Counted from the first letter of the stretch, positions 8,921-18,061 are shown. The stretch: 64,000 bases of DNA from MFZZ01 sp964582715 (GCA_964582715.1 CAZOSM010000004.1:106200-170199), one strand, 5' to 3'. Program-made: numbers and translations. The notes: generated by a model from the sequence alone, not told the origin.

Positions 8921-9508
8921 TTAAATATCTTGAATGTAGTACCTTATTTCTTCTTTTGTGGGATTCAAAAGATTATATAAGTATGTTATATCCTCATCGG
9001 TGTGGCGAATACACCCAGAACTACCTTCATTTTCTGTGGAAAGTTTGCTTGGATCACCTGCCACGCCATGTAATCCAAAGTAACCAGGAAGTTCCCAGTT
9101 ACATTGACCATCACATTCCAGGTAAGGTGAAGGTCCATATGGTTCTTCATCTCCAACTGGGACATCAAGGGTTAAAAAGTAGGGTGCTGTTTCCGGGTTA
9201 TCAAATGCTTCTTCTTTACCAACAAGTAGCCAGTACTCTCTTCCAACGAGTGAAGGTAATGGAGTGGGTTTTTTACCTGGTACACCTGTTTTGACATAAA
9301 ACGTTTTGATCAAAGAACTATTAGATGTATTTCCCGGCTCACCATAGTACAGCATCTCTACCTGAGATTTACGATGAAGCATAAACCAATATTGTTTAGG
9401 TGGCTCTTGAACTCCAGCAATATCACCTTCTTGGGTTTTTTGACCTGATAGGTAAAAAATACCTCCAAGAATGACGAAAAAGATGGTAAGAAAAGCAATT
9501 TTTTTCAT
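8921..9508 (-). CDS. L,D-transpeptidase (YkuD domain), membrane anchored
   Basis: A 195-aa protein with an N-terminal membrane segment (KKIAFLTIFFVILGGIFYL) and a YkuD catalytic domain. The diagnostic pair is FGLHGV and SSGCIRHTDEDI, which gives the catalytic His and Cys. These enzymes cross-link or modify peptidoglycan at the outer face of the membrane. Extra Cys in LECDGQCNWEL may form a disulfide. The start at 9508 gives a clean anchor and lies just after a TATCAT box. It is divergent from the C39-TPR gene, and the two probably form a cell-wall pair. Confidence 0.9.
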   Translation of the reverse strand: MKKIAFLTIFFVILGGIFYLSGQKTQEGDIAGVQEPPKQYWFMLHRKSQVEMLYYGEPGNTSNSSLIKTFYVKTGVPGKKPTPLPSLVGREYWLLVGKEEAFDNPETAPYFLTLDVPVGDEEPYGPSPYLECDGQCNWELPGYFGLHGVAGDPSKLSTENEGSSGCIRHTDEDITYLYNLLNPTKEEIRYYIQDI

Positions 9509-9541
9509 AAATATGATATACACATGGTAAAATAGAAAGCC

Positions 9542-10645
9542 ATGCGTACGATAATATTAGCAGTCAGCATCACTATTATACTGTTTTCAGGATATCTATT
9601 TTTAGGTTCTGAAAAAGGCGAGGATATTATTGAAAGAGTTCAAGTTACCCAAAAGGTAACTATTACAGTAACTCCATCTCCTACTATGGCAATTATTTCG
9701 CCACCACCGACCTATATTATTCCACAAGAACTGCAAGTATTCCAGTCATTTAATAATTGTGGGCCTGCAAGCTTATCGATGCTTCTATCGTATCATGATG
9801 TGAATGTATCGCAGGATGTTGTTGGAGGAAAACTAAGACCTTATCAGAATGCAATTGGAGATAACGATGATAAGTCTGTAACCCTGCCAGAACTGGCAAA
9901 AGAAGCAGAAACTCATAATCTTATAGCGTACCACCGACCAAATGGGAGTATAGATCTTGCCAAAAAGTTTATTTCAAAGGATATTCCTTTTATCGTGAGG
10001 ACCTGGCTGAACCCTCAAGAAGATATTGGACATTACAGAGTAGTTCGAGGATACGATGATACGACGCAGGAATTTATTCAGGATGACTCCTATCAAGGAG
10101 GGAATCTCCGCTACTCATATGACCAGTTTATGGATATGTGGCAACCTTTTAATTATGAATTTCTTGTACTTATACCTCCAGAGAAGGAAGATGTAGTACG
10201 GACCATATTAGCTGAAAATGCAGAATGGGAAATTGCTTGGCAGAACGCATTGAAAAAAGCACAAGAAGAACAACAAGAGAATCCCCAAAATCCATATCCG
10301 GTTTTTAACCAAAGTGTTGCATATTATCATTTGGGTAATTACCATGCCTCAGTCGAAACCTATGAGAAGGTGGCTTCTCAATTACCTGGGAGAATGTTGT
10401 GGTATCAGATTGAGCCGATTAAATCGTACGTTGAAGTTGGACAGTATGAAACAGTTTTTAATCTTACCAGTAATATACTCAATAATCAAAATAGAGGCTT
10501 TAGTGAATTGTATATATTAAGAGGGAAAGCCTACGAGGCTCAAGGCAATAAAGACATGGCAAGACAAGAATATCAGCAGGCTGTCTTTTACAATCAATAC
10601 TTGGAAGAAGCGCAGCAAGCTCTATCTCGAATTAATTCTACCTAA
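9542..10645 (+). CDS. Exported C39-like peptidase with TPR repeats
   Basis: A 367-aa protein: N-terminal signal anchor (residues 3-22), a Thr/Pro-rich linker, a papain-like C39_2 domain (about 65-220), then TPR repeats (about 255-365; SVAYYHLGNYHASVETYEKV and GKAYEAQGNKDMARQEYQQA). The catalytic Cys is in NNCGPASLSMLL and the His in DIGHYRVVRGYDD. C39_2 proteins cleave peptides or isopeptides outside the cytoplasm. The TPR part suggests a protein partner. An extended -10 (TGGTAAAAT, ending 9533) lies 8 nt before the ATG. The last 8 nt overlap the convergent methyltransferase. Confidence 0.85.
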   Translation: MRTIILAVSITIILFSGYLFLGSEKGEDIIERVQVTQKVTITVTPSPTMAIISPPPTYIIPQELQVFQSFNNCGPASLSMLLSYHDVNVSQDVVGGKLRPYQNAIGDNDDKSVTLPELAKEAETHNLIAYHRPNGSIDLAKKFISKDIPFIVRTWLNPQEDIGHYRVVRGYDDTTQEFIQDDSYQGGNLRYSYDQFMDMWQPFNYEFLVLIPPEKEDVVRTILAENAEWEIAWQNALKKAQEEQQENPQNPYPVFNQSVAYYHLGNYHASVETYEKVASQLPGRMLWYQIEPIKSYVEVGQYETVFNLTSNILNNQNRGFSELYILRGKAYEAQGNKDMARQEYQQAVFYNQYLEEAQQALSRINST

Positions 10646-11093
10646 TATATAAATAAATATCCTCAATTTGCCTAACTGGCTTCCAGTTAGGAAACATCCA
10701 GTGATGTGAAACAATATATGCGTCTTCCTTAAGTTCTTTTTGTAATTTTTGTTCTAATTTATCCATGACAGTATGGAACTGAAACGTAAATACTTTATTA
10801 AATTGTGATAAATCTTGTTTCCAAAAATCTGCCTGGTAAACAATTGCTGTTTTAGATAGGTTTTCTGCTACTATTTTTTCTATAGACTCTTGAACCAGCC
10901 AGTCATGGAGTTCATACCCATATGCAACTGCTCCTCTTTTAGCCATTTCAATGACAATTCTTCCGTCACCAGAACCCAAATCTACAGCCCTATCTTTCGG
11001 TTTTATATCAAGAAGTTGAAATATGATTTCCATCTCTTTTTTCCCTGAAGGCTCGTAATGTGCTCCTAATAAAAGGTCGTGCATTTTATCCAT
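10638..11093 (-). CDS. Class I SAM-dependent methyltransferase (FAM173-like)
   Basis: A 151-aa compact methyltransferase. Motif I is AVDLGSGDGRIVIEMAKRG (residues about 36-54), followed by GYELHDWLV, which resembles the FAM173/ATPSCKMT protein-lysine methyltransferase group, and ADFWKQDLSQF. The substrate is unknown; a protein lysine is the family precedent. It is divergent from another methyltransferase gene 45 nt away. Confidence 0.8.
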   Translation of the reverse strand: MDKMHDLLLGAHYEPSGKKEMEIIFQLLDIKPKDRAVDLGSGDGRIVIEMAKRGAVAYGYELHDWLVQESIEKIVAENLSKTAIVYQADFWKQDLSQFNKVFTFQFHTVMDKLEQKLQKELKEDAYIVSHHWMFPNWKPVRQIEDIYLYIR

Positions 11094-11138
11094 AGGTATG
11101 TTACATTCGTACTACTAGTATATATTATTACATTACAT

Positions 11139-11669
11139 ATGAATCATTTGGATCATGTATCACTTTTGAAAGAAGCAGATATAAAACCAGGTACAGTTTG
11201 GGCCGATTTTGGATCAGGAGAAGGTGCATTCACTTTGGCTTTACGAGATATAGCCGGTCCTAATAGTGAAATTTATTCGATAGATAAAGATGCAAAAAGT
11301 TTAGAGAAACAAAAACGGGCTTTTGATGCTCAATTCCCTGGAAGCAACATACATTATATGACCAAAAACTTTACTGAAGAAATTGTGCTACCCGAACTTG
11401 ATGGGATTATTATGGCCAACTCGCTTCATTATGTACGAGATAAAAAATCACTTCTTGTTACATTATTATCACATCTTCGTGAAGGAGGCAGTTTTATACT
11501 TGTTGAGTACAACGTAGACAAAGGTAACTTCTGGGTACCATTTCCTATTTCTTTTAAGTCGTTTCAAAAACTTGCAGCATCTACTGATCTTGCAGAGCCA
11601 AAATTATTGGGAAAAATTCCTTCCACTTTTTTGAAAGAGATTTACTCTTCTATCACGTATAAAAAGTGA
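11139..11669 (+). CDS. Class I SAM-dependent methyltransferase (UbiE-like)
   Basis: A 176-aa methyltransferase with motif I VWADFGSGEGAFTLALRD, IYSIDKDAKSLEKQ (motif II acidic residue) and DGIIMANSLHYVRDK. The best fit is the Methyltransf_11/25 group. The substrate is unknown. The ATG at 11139 gives the natural N-terminus MNHLDHVSLLKEADIKPG, as in related proteins. A longer reading adds a hydrophobic tail that overlaps the divergent gene and is unlikely. TATTAT lies upstream at about 11123-11128. Confidence 0.82.
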   Translation: MNHLDHVSLLKEADIKPGTVWADFGSGEGAFTLALRDIAGPNSEIYSIDKDAKSLEKQKRAFDAQFPGSNIHYMTKNFTEEIVLPELDGIIMANSLHYVRDKKSLLVTLLSHLREGGSFILVEYNVDKGNFWVPFPISFKSFQKLAASTDLAEPKLLGKIPSTFLKEIYSSITYKK

Positions 11670-11672
11670 TGA

Positions 11673-12521
11673 CTAATTTTTAATAGTCACGCCAGAACCA
11701 TGATGTTTTGCATACATGTAAGTAAAAGCACAACCAAAGAGGAAAATAAGAGAGGTGTAGTATACCCATAATAGAAAGGCTAATACTGTTCCTGCAGTCC
11801 CGTACAAAGTGCCAAAGGCGATATGTGCTAATACATAGCTGATAATATTTTTTCCTATTACAAAAAGGAAACCAGTAAAAAATGACCCCAATAAAATATC
11901 TGGCCAGGCAAGAGTAGCATCTGGTAAATAACGAAGTAATAAAGCAAAAAGTATCGAGACGGTAAACAGAGAAATAAACTGGTTAATAATGAGAAGAATG
12001 AAAGGATCGTATCCAATATAAGCCGATAGATACTGCCCAATTGAACTGAGTAATGTATTAATAATGAATGAAATGAATAATAGTAGTCCTAAAATGACAA
12101 GAAAGATAAAAGAGATAAGTCGTTTACGAAACCGTTGGGATACTGAGAGAGAATTTGGTTTAATTTCCCACATAACATTAATGATTTTTTGAAGCTCTCT
12201 TACTATGGTGGTTGAACTAATAAGTAATATTATGATACTGATTGTTCCTGTTATGTTATTGGGTGAAGGATAATCTGCTATATGAATAATGATATTTTGG
12301 ATAACTTCTACGATTTCTGGTGAAAAAAGCGAATATGCTTCTGATATGATGGCATTCTGAGTTTGGGTGTTGGAGAGAAACAATTCTAATACAGAAAAAA
12401 GGATAAGAAGTACGGGAGCAATTGCAAAAAGAGAATAATAAGAGAGAGCTGCAGCCATCTGAGAACTATTTTTACTATTAAAATGGCTGAGTGTGCTTTT
12501 TAAAAAGGAAATAGTCCTCAT
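11673..12521 (-). CDS. YihY/BrkB family inner-membrane protein
   Basis: A 282-aa polytopic protein with about six membrane segments and the YihY signature: AAALSYYSLFAIAPVLLIL near the N-terminus, TTIVRELQKIINVMWEIKP in the middle, and GTLYGTAGTVLAFLLWVYYTSLIFLFG near the C-terminus. The family was once called RNase BN in error; its true role is unknown. The start is fixed by TATAAT (12533-12528) exactly 6 nt before the ATG; a longer reading would include this promoter. The C-terminal tail is basic. Confidence 0.92.
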   Translation of the reverse strand: MRTISFLKSTLSHFNSKNSSQMAAALSYYSLFAIAPVLLILFSVLELFLSNTQTQNAIISEAYSLFSPEIVEVIQNIIIHIADYPSPNNITGTISIIILLISSTTIVRELQKIINVMWEIKPNSLSVSQRFRKRLISFIFLVILGLLLFISFIINTLLSSIGQYLSAYIGYDPFILLIINQFISLFTVSILFALLLRYLPDATLAWPDILLGSFFTGFLFVIGKNIISYVLAHIAFGTLYGTAGTVLAFLLWVYYTSLIFLFGCAFTYMYAKHHGSGVTIKN

Positions 12522-12585
12522 GGGAAAATTATACAGCCTTATAAGGTTATGTGGTATCATAACCGTAGACTAATTTATTTACTAA

Positions 12586-14115
12586 ATGAATAAACTTAAC
12601 TTACGTCTTATCAACGATATTGATCCAGAACGTAAAGAAGCCTTTCTCAATACTATTCATGATCATACACAGTTTTCAATCAGCTATATTAGTCTCCTTG
12701 TTGTTTCTACCATTATTAGTACTCTTGGTTTATTAATCAATTCACCAGCAACAATTATTGGAGGAATGATTATATCTCCGCTCATGTGGCCACTCGTCAA
12801 AATATCAACGGGCATTAGCCTAGCGAGAAAATCATATTTACTCGAAACTTTATATTTACTATTTGGTTCTCTGGCATTAATTGTTATAACCGCCTCAATG
12901 ATTACATTGATTTCTCCTTTAAAAGGTCTTAATGCAGAGATATTAACGAGATCTCAGCCCACACTACTGGATTTAATTATTGCATTAGCTGCTGGGGCTA
13001 TCGCAGCCATGGCACTTATACATAAGCGTATTTCTTCAAGCCTGGCAGGGGTTGCTATTGCTACTTCTTTATTGCCTCCATTGTGTGTTACCGGTATTGG
13101 TTTAGCATTAACTAATTTCTCTATTGCATCTGGAAGTTTCCTTTTGTTTGCGGCCAATGCAGTATCTATCATTTTTATATCAATATTTGTATTCCAGTTT
13201 GCAGGCATTACAAACCATAGTCATGAAGAATTTAGGAAGGAAAGTATTTTATTTGTAGCTATAATGCTTGCGATAACTGCATTACCATTATTTATTTTTT
13301 TGCGAGAATATTCGTTTAAAACGCAGGTATTCCAGAAAACTGAGCAGGTCTTAGAAGAAACGTTTAATGAAGTATCTCCTGAGATTGTGATTAATAACAT
13401 TTCAACAAAAGTTTCAAATCAGAAAAATAATATTCAAATTTCGGCAGATATTCTTGTTCCAGAAGGAATTACCTTAAGTATTGAACAGAAGGAGCAAATC
13501 ATAGCTCAACTGGAGAAAATACTAGATAGAACAGTTCAACTTAACTTACTTGTTCAGCAGACTATTGCTTTAGAAAGTGAAACTGATCTTATAACTGAAG
13601 AACGTAGGAACAAGTTGAGAGATAGTTTAATCGGAATGATAGGAAGTATATCTGAATCATTGGCAATTGATGCTATCAATATCTCGTATAATCAAGAGAA
13701 AGCCAGCTGGGATATTCATACTGTTATGAGAGCAGATCCATCGATAGTCTTGACAGAAGAGCAAAGAAAAGAGCTGCAATCTATGCTTTCAGCACAAATT
13801 GAGCAACCTGTCTCACTTGCTATAGAAATCATTCCACGAATTCAACTACAAGAAGGGCAGAATGCTGTTTATCAAAGTATAGAACAAGATATCTCTGCAT
13901 ACCTAACGGCTCTGAATGAAGATATCGAGACTGTTTCTTTCTCAATGAATGAGGAACAGAGTCAAACAGTTATTAATCTTGAGATCCAATCTCCTCAATC
14001 TTTTACTCTTACCCGTCCACAGATGAACACACTGATTTCTCAATTAGAAAATACATACGATACTACAATAGAACTTCATATTTCTGATATAAAAAGAGAT
14101 ATCTATACTTTTTAA
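12586..14115 (+). CDS. DUF389 family membrane protein
   Basis: A 509-aa protein. Residues 30-230 are the DUF389 membrane domain (about six segments) with the conserved INSPATIIGGMIISPLMWPL and SLAGVAIATSLLPPLCVTGIGL. Residues 245-509 are a long soluble region of repeated helix/strand units with evenly spaced TEEQRKEL-type segments. The membrane family is conserved in bacteria and archaea but has no proven function. The large external or cytosolic tail here is longer than in the shortest members. Confidence 0.85.
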   Translation: MNKLNLRLINDIDPERKEAFLNTIHDHTQFSISYISLLVVSTIISTLGLLINSPATIIGGMIISPLMWPLVKISTGISLARKSYLLETLYLLFGSLALIVITASMITLISPLKGLNAEILTRSQPTLLDLIIALAAGAIAAMALIHKRISSSLAGVAIATSLLPPLCVTGIGLALTNFSIASGSFLLFAANAVSIIFISIFVFQFAGITNHSHEEFRKESILFVAIMLAITALPLFIFLREYSFKTQVFQKTEQVLEETFNEVSPEIVINNISTKVSNQKNNIQISADILVPEGITLSIEQKEQIIAQLEKILDRTVQLNLLVQQTIALESETDLITEERRNKLRDSLIGMIGSISESLAIDAINISYNQEKASWDIHTVMRADPSIVLTEEQRKELQSMLSAQIEQPVSLAIEIIPRIQLQEGQNAVYQSIEQDISAYLTALNEDIETVSFSMNEEQSQTVINLEIQSPQSFTLTRPQMNTLISQLENTYDTTIELHISDIKRDIYTF

Positions 14116-14181
14116 ATCCTTCTTACCAAACTTTTATTGAAGATACACATTGTCTTTTCAATTGATTCTTATCATAACTAC

Positions 14182-14409
14182 ATGCCATATAATCATAACT
14201 CTGATTTACCAGAGAGCGTAACAGATAATTTGCCCGATCATGCACAAGACATTTATCGTGAGGCATACAATTCTGCTTGGGATCAATATGATAAGCCAGA
14301 AGAAAGAAGAGATGAGGCTTCCCGAGAAGAGACAGCGCATAAAGTAGCTTGGAATGCAGTAAAGAAAAGTTATGAAAAGAATGAATATGGCCAGTGGGTT
14401 AAAAAGTAA
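14182..14409 (+). CDS. ChaB family protein
   Basis: A 75-aa protein matching ChaB: MPYNHNSDLPESVTDNLPDH, IYREAYNSAWDQY and AHKVAWNAVKKSYEK. ChaB was annotated as a cation-transport regulator in E. coli but this is weakly supported. The internal ATG at 14182 matches the family N-terminus better than the upstream one at 14137. First of three tiny genes in a row. Confidence 0.88.
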   Translation: MPYNHNSDLPESVTDNLPDHAQDIYREAYNSAWDQYDKPEERRDEASREETAHKVAWNAVKKSYEKNEYGQWVKK

Positions 14410-14421
14410 TTTAATGAACTT

Positions 14422-14607
14422 ATGAGTTTTACTTCAGACGAAAGTCCAAAACGAGAAAAATTAGGAACTCCAGATGGGAGATACGATACTTCACTTGATA
14501 CTAATAATGATGTGCAAGAGGAAATTGAGCGAGTAAATACGAAAGATAGTGAAATTAATAGCCATGATTTACACAGTAAGTCAGATGATTATATAGTTAA
14601 AGAATAA
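14422..14607 (+). CDS. Small hydrophilic protein, unknown
   Basis: A 61-aa, strongly charged, apparently disordered protein (MSFTSDESPKREKLGTPDGR at the start). No family recognised. It starts 12 nt after ChaB and is followed by another tiny gene, so the three are probably one transcript. Low-complexity hydrophilic composition is typical of stress-related small proteins, but this is only a suggestion. Confidence 0.5.
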   Translation: MSFTSDESPKREKLGTPDGRYDTSLDTNNDVQEEIERVNTKDSEINSHDLHSKSDDYIVKE

Positions 14608-14621
14608 AGGAGGTGATAGAT

Positions 14622-14759
14622 ATGGATCCACACATCGATAAATGGAAAGCAAAAATCCAGGAACTTGAAGCTAATATGAAAGAAGCTTCGGCTGATGCCC
14701 GGATTGAGATAGAAAATCAAATAAATGATTTAAAGCGAAAAATTAATGAGAAAACTTAA
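14622..14759 (+). CDS. Small coiled-coil protein with strong Shine-Dalgarno
   Basis: A 45-aa protein starting MDPHIDKWKAKIQELEANMK, with heptad-like spacing of hydrophobics throughout and almost certainly a single helix or coiled coil. It is one of very few genes here with a textbook Shine-Dalgarno sequence (AAAGGAGGTGAT, about 14606-14617) before its ATG. This is expected for an internal operon gene where leaderless initiation is impossible. No family recognised. Confidence 0.65.
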   Translation: MDPHIDKWKAKIQELEANMKEASADARIEIENQINDLKRKINEKT

Positions 14760-14770
14760 AGAGTATGTAC

Positions 14771-14784
14771 TGGCTGGCCAGCCA
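14771..14784. promoter_or_regulatory. 14-bp perfect palindrome
   Basis: TGGCTGGCCAGCCA reads the same on both strands. It lies between the small coiled-coil gene and the promoter of the CAP-domain gene. With no loop and no T-run it is not an intrinsic terminator. A dimeric repressor site is the natural inference. GC-rich palindromes are rare in this AT-rich sequence. Confidence 0.35.
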
Positions 14785-14839
14785 TAAAGGAGTGAATATT
14801 CTTTAATTTATATAGATATGGTAAAATATAGGCTTACGT

Positions 14840-15433
14840 ATGTGGTTATGGAAGAAAAGAGCATATGCGTTATGCCTTCTCTTTTCGCTATACATAATAA
14901 GTGGAGCAAGAACTGTATCGGCCGATATGAAAGGAATCCCAAGAACCGACGAAAATTTAATTTGTTCAGCTGTAGGAGCTGAAAAGCCATCACCAGCCAA
15001 GGTGAAAGCAGCAGCAACTGTTTTGCTAACCGTTGAACCTACAGCAACAACTTCTGTCCCTTCTACGGCCGAAAAACCCCCTTCTTTAAACTCAGATCTC
15101 CTTCTTGAAATGATTAACAACCACAGATCTACTATCGGTAAACCAGCATATCAAAAAGAGGATAAGTTATGCTCTCTTGCCCAGGAGAGAGGTCCGGAAT
15201 TATATGATGAGGTGTTTAACACAGGGAATGTACACGGTGGATTATATGCAAGAAACCTCCCTTACTGGATTACTGAAAATATGAAACATGGACCAAATGA
15301 AAGCGATGTCTTTAACTGGTGGATGGGCTCTTCGATTCATAGAAAAGCAATAGAAGGCGATTTTACCTATAGCTGTGGAGAGTGTTATGGTAATACCTGT
15401 GCTCAACTTTTTACTAGCTACCAACCAAAATGA
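14840..15433 (+). CDS. Secreted CAP-domain protein
   Basis: A 197-aa protein with a signal peptide (RAYALCLLFSLYIISGARTVSA), a Thr/Ala/Pro linker, and a CAP (SCP/PR-1-like) domain from about residue 90: MINNHRSTIGKPAYQKEDKL, GNVHGGLYARNLPYWITENM and WMGSSIHRKAIEGD carry the family's His and Glu positions. Four Cys near the end (SCGECYGNTCAQ) suggest disulfides. Bacterial CAP proteins are extracellular and mostly uncharacterised. An extended -10 (TGGTAAAAT) ends at 14827, 12 nt before the ATG. Confidence 0.82.
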   Translation: MWLWKKRAYALCLLFSLYIISGARTVSADMKGIPRTDENLICSAVGAEKPSPAKVKAAATVLLTVEPTATTSVPSTAEKPPSLNSDLLLEMINNHRSTIGKPAYQKEDKLCSLAQERGPELYDEVFNTGNVHGGLYARNLPYWITENMKHGPNESDVFNWWMGSSIHRKAIEGDFTYSCGECYGNTCAQLFTSYQPK

Positions 15434-15757
15434 TTATCTCCATTTTACTCCCCTAAAGATATAGGCAATAATACCAATAATAAGTGCTAAGACTACAATA
15501 TTAGAAAAGCCTGATATCACGATAATTCCAAAAAAAGCAAGAAGCCATAATACAAGTAAAACCATTGCAAGGCCTCTAAATGGCCAGGGCAATAATTCTA
15601 TAACCCACAAAATGATAATGAATATAAGTAAATCATATAATGTAATGGCTTTACCAAATAGGTTAAATAAGATTGTGTTGTGCAAAGGAAGAGCAGGTAT
15701 ATCTATATAGCCAAAGATAAAAAGTATTACAAGGAATGCAAGTACAAGTCCTAACAT
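15434..15757 (-). CDS. Small polytopic membrane protein
   Basis: A 107-aa protein that is almost entirely hydrophobic, with three to four membrane segments (for example YDLLIFIIILWVIELLPWPF). No family identified with confidence. TATAAT (15768-15763) is 5 nt before the ATG, supporting the start. It is convergent with the CAP gene and divergent from the holin-like gene. Confidence 0.65.
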   Translation of the reverse strand: MLGLVLAFLVILFIFGYIDIPALPLHNTILFNLFGKAITLYDLLIFIIILWVIELLPWPFRGLAMVLLVLWLLAFFGIIVISGFSNIVVLALIIGIIAYIFRGVKWR

Positions 15758-15821
15758 ACTTTATTATACTTGCGAAATAAAAGCCGTAGCTTTTTCTTAC
15801 TGATTATTAACATTAGTCACA

Positions 15822-15850
15822 TTGACTGGATATTTTTCTTCTGTTACGAT
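15822..15850 (+). promoter_or_regulatory. Promoter of the holin-like gene
   Basis: TTGACT (15822-15827), 17-nt spacer, TACGAT (15845-15850), then 7 nt to the ATG at 15858. The match in both boxes and in spacing rules out a coding start at 15822, which would lie inside the -35 box. Confidence 0.6.
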
Positions 15851-15857
15851 TACTTAT

Positions 15858-16196
15858 ATGGGACTTATTGTACAACTGCTTATTAATTCGGTAGCTGTTG
15901 CTATTACTGCATATATTCTTCAGGCAGGTGTTCAGATAGATAGTTTTCTTACAGCAGTTATTGTTGCAGTTATTCTTGGCGTTATTAATACCTTTATTAA
16001 GCCAATCATTACCCTTTTTACACTGCCAATTAGTATTTTGACTTTAGGACTTTTTTCCCTTATTATTAATGGGCTCATGATTATGCTTGTGAGCGCCTTA
16101 GTTGAGGGATTTGAAGTAACAAGTTTTCTCTGGGCAATTATATTTAGTATTGTCCTTTCTCTCATAAACACGTTTCTCAGCTCACTCTCTAAGTAA
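15858..16196 (+). CDS. Phage holin family 4 / DUF360-like membrane protein
   Basis: A 112-aa protein with four membrane segments and the family signature GVINTFIKPIITLFTLPISI plus LINTFLSSL at the end. The name holin is inherited from a superfamily; bacterial members occur in chromosomes and are not proven to lyse cells. There are no phage genes nearby. The start at 15858 is supported by the promoter directly upstream. Confidence 0.85.
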   Translation: MGLIVQLLINSVAVAITAYILQAGVQIDSFLTAVIVAVILGVINTFIKPIITLFTLPISILTLGLFSLIINGLMIMLVSALVEGFEVTSFLWAIIFSIVLSLINTFLSSLSK

Positions 16197-16222
16197 GTAA
16201 TTATAACCATTTAGCCAGTTGT

Positions 16223-17440
16223 ATGTCTGACTCTATTATCTGTCCACATTGTAAAAAACCGATCCAACTTACAGAAGCCTTAACACATGAGATAGATGAA
16301 AAGTATAAAGTTATGCTTGAGGAGGAACGTAAGAGAGCAGAAACAGAGCGTGAACGTCTTATTGCATTAAGTAAAAAACGGATCGAAGAAGAGCGTGAAA
16401 AAGCAGCAAAAGAGGTTGAAGGTACAATTAGGAAAAAAGTAAGTGAAGAAATGGAATTGAAATTAAAAGATACACAAAATGAGTCAGAAGAGCTTAAAAA
16501 AGAGAAAAGGGCAATGCAGGAACAGCTATTGGAGCTTAATAAAACCATGAGAAAGCTTCAAGATCAGAATAGGGAGAAAGAAATTGAACTCACTAAAAAA
16601 TTTAATGAAGAACAAGATAAATTAAGAAAAGAAGAACAAAAAAAAGTTGAAGAACAGTTTAGGCTTATGCTTCTTGAAAAAGATAAAAAACTTCAAGATG
16701 TAGTAAAAGCAAATGAAGACTTAAAGCGCAAACTCGAGCAGGGATCACAACAAATGCAAGGAGAGATATTAGAACTTGCAGTAGAGGAATTACTTCAAAA
16801 AGAGTTTCCATTTGATGATATAAAACCTGTTCCAAAAGGTATAACTGGCGCAGATATTTTGCAAATAGTACAACCTCTTCCTGGGAAACAGTGTGGCACC
16901 ATCATGTGGGAGATGAAACGTACTAAAGCGTGGAGTAACCAATGGATAGATAAACTCAAAAGTGATCAAAGGCAGGTAAATGCAGAAGTTTCTGTAATTG
17001 TTTCACAGGTTGTCCCAGATAGTATCAAGCGTTTTGGAGTCATAGATGGAGTTTGGGTATGTGAGTTTGATTGTATAACGGGCATGGCATATGCACTGCG
17101 AAACCAACTTATAGATTTACATACAGCAAAATCTGCTTCACAAGGTCAAAAAGATAAAATGAGCATTTTGTATTCATACATTACCAGTACAGAATTCCGC
17201 CACCGGGTTGAAGCAATTATTGAAGCATTCACTAACATGCAGGGTGAAATAGAAAAAGAACGCAGATGGTTTGCTCAGAAATGGTCACGTGAGGAAAAGA
17301 ATTTACGTAATGTCTTGGATAACACGCTTGGTATGCATGGTGATTTACAAAGCATTATGGGTAAATCTATTGCTGAGCTTAAATCTATGGAAGAACTCCC
17401 TGAAACTATTGATGGACAAAGCGAAGGGAAATTGTTCTAA
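16223..17440 (+). CDS. DUF2130 family protein
   Basis: A 405-aa protein. It begins with one CxxC pair (IICPHCKKPIQL), continues as a long charged coiled coil (about 25-190), then the DUF2130 domain (about 190-390) with QGEILELAVEELLQKEFPFD, KGITGADILQIV, and TIMWEMKRTKAW. The last segment, with GADI upstream, resembles a PD-(D/E)XK nuclease core (D..ExK), a relation proposed for this family. The function is unproven; DNA binding or cleavage is the inference. Confidence 0.88.
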   Translation: MSDSIICPHCKKPIQLTEALTHEIDEKYKVMLEEERKRAETERERLIALSKKRIEEEREKAAKEVEGTIRKKVSEEMELKLKDTQNESEELKKEKRAMQEQLLELNKTMRKLQDQNREKEIELTKKFNEEQDKLRKEEQKKVEEQFRLMLLEKDKKLQDVVKANEDLKRKLEQGSQQMQGEILELAVEELLQKEFPFDDIKPVPKGITGADILQIVQPLPGKQCGTIMWEMKRTKAWSNQWIDKLKSDQRQVNAEVSVIVSQVVPDSIKRFGVIDGVWVCEFDCITGMAYALRNQLIDLHTAKSASQGQKDKMSILYSYITSTEFRHRVEAIIEAFTNMQGEIEKERRWFAQKWSREEKNLRNVLDNTLGMHGDLQSIMGKSIAELKSMEELPETIDGQSEGKLF

Positions 17441-17449
17441 AATGAAAGT

Positions 17450-18046
17450 ATGAATTTAGATTACAGAAGACTCGAGATACTTACTCGATTTATCATTTTT
17501 CTTCCTTTAATTGTTGTACTTATTTTTATTTTTAGAGAAAGTAAAACCAATACAGCACAAACAAACTCTTTCAATCCAACAATTCCAGTTGAAACTTCTC
17601 AGGTAACCACTCCCAAGAATATAAAAATAGATCTCAATGGTCCATATGCATGTTCATATACTCAAGATGGTACTCAGGTACAACTGTCTATACAAAATAA
17701 AAATGTGGCTGCAACTTACATAGAAGGAAATAAAACGACACATATGATTGTAGCTAATGATTGTGGGTATATCTGGCATGAAGGTGAATTAACGGGTCAG
17801 AAGTTATGTAATATTGGGCCGTATCTCTCTATGGTAGAGATGCTCTCATCTTTTGATATGCTGGATGTTGATTCTATTCTTTCTATGGCTCAACAGGTAG
17901 ATCCATCTATTGATGTAAGTAAAGAAGTCTCGGAGAATATTATGAATACTTGTGTTAAAGAAGAAATTGAGGCAAGTGCATTTTCTGTCCCGTCGACTAT
18001 TACTTTTACTGAAATCCAATCTCTGTCTCCATCCACAGCTCCATAA
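17450..18046 (+). CDS. Membrane-anchored extracytoplasmic protein, unknown
   Basis: A 198-aa protein with an N-terminal membrane segment (TRFIIFLPLIVVLIFIF) and an external domain with four Cys (YACSY, NDCGY, KLCNI, NTCVK), probably two disulfides. No family recognised. TAAAAT (17438-17443), overlapping the previous stop, lies exactly 6 nt before the ATG, so it has its own promoter. Confidence 0.7.
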   Translation: MNLDYRRLEILTRFIIFLPLIVVLIFIFRESKTNTAQTNSFNPTIPVETSQVTTPKNIKIDLNGPYACSYTQDGTQVQLSIQNKNVAATYIEGNKTTHMIVANDCGYIWHEGELTGQKLCNIGPYLSMVEMLSSFDMLDVDSILSMAQQVDPSIDVSKEVSENIMNTCVKEEIEASAFSVPSTITFTEIQSLSPSTAP

Positions 18047-18061
18047 TTTTTGCCAAAAAAA

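Noticed and set aside
15858..16196. Holin-like protein as evidence of a prophage
   Set aside because: No capsid, terminase, integrase or lysis genes are near; the family is widespread as a chromosomal membrane protein.
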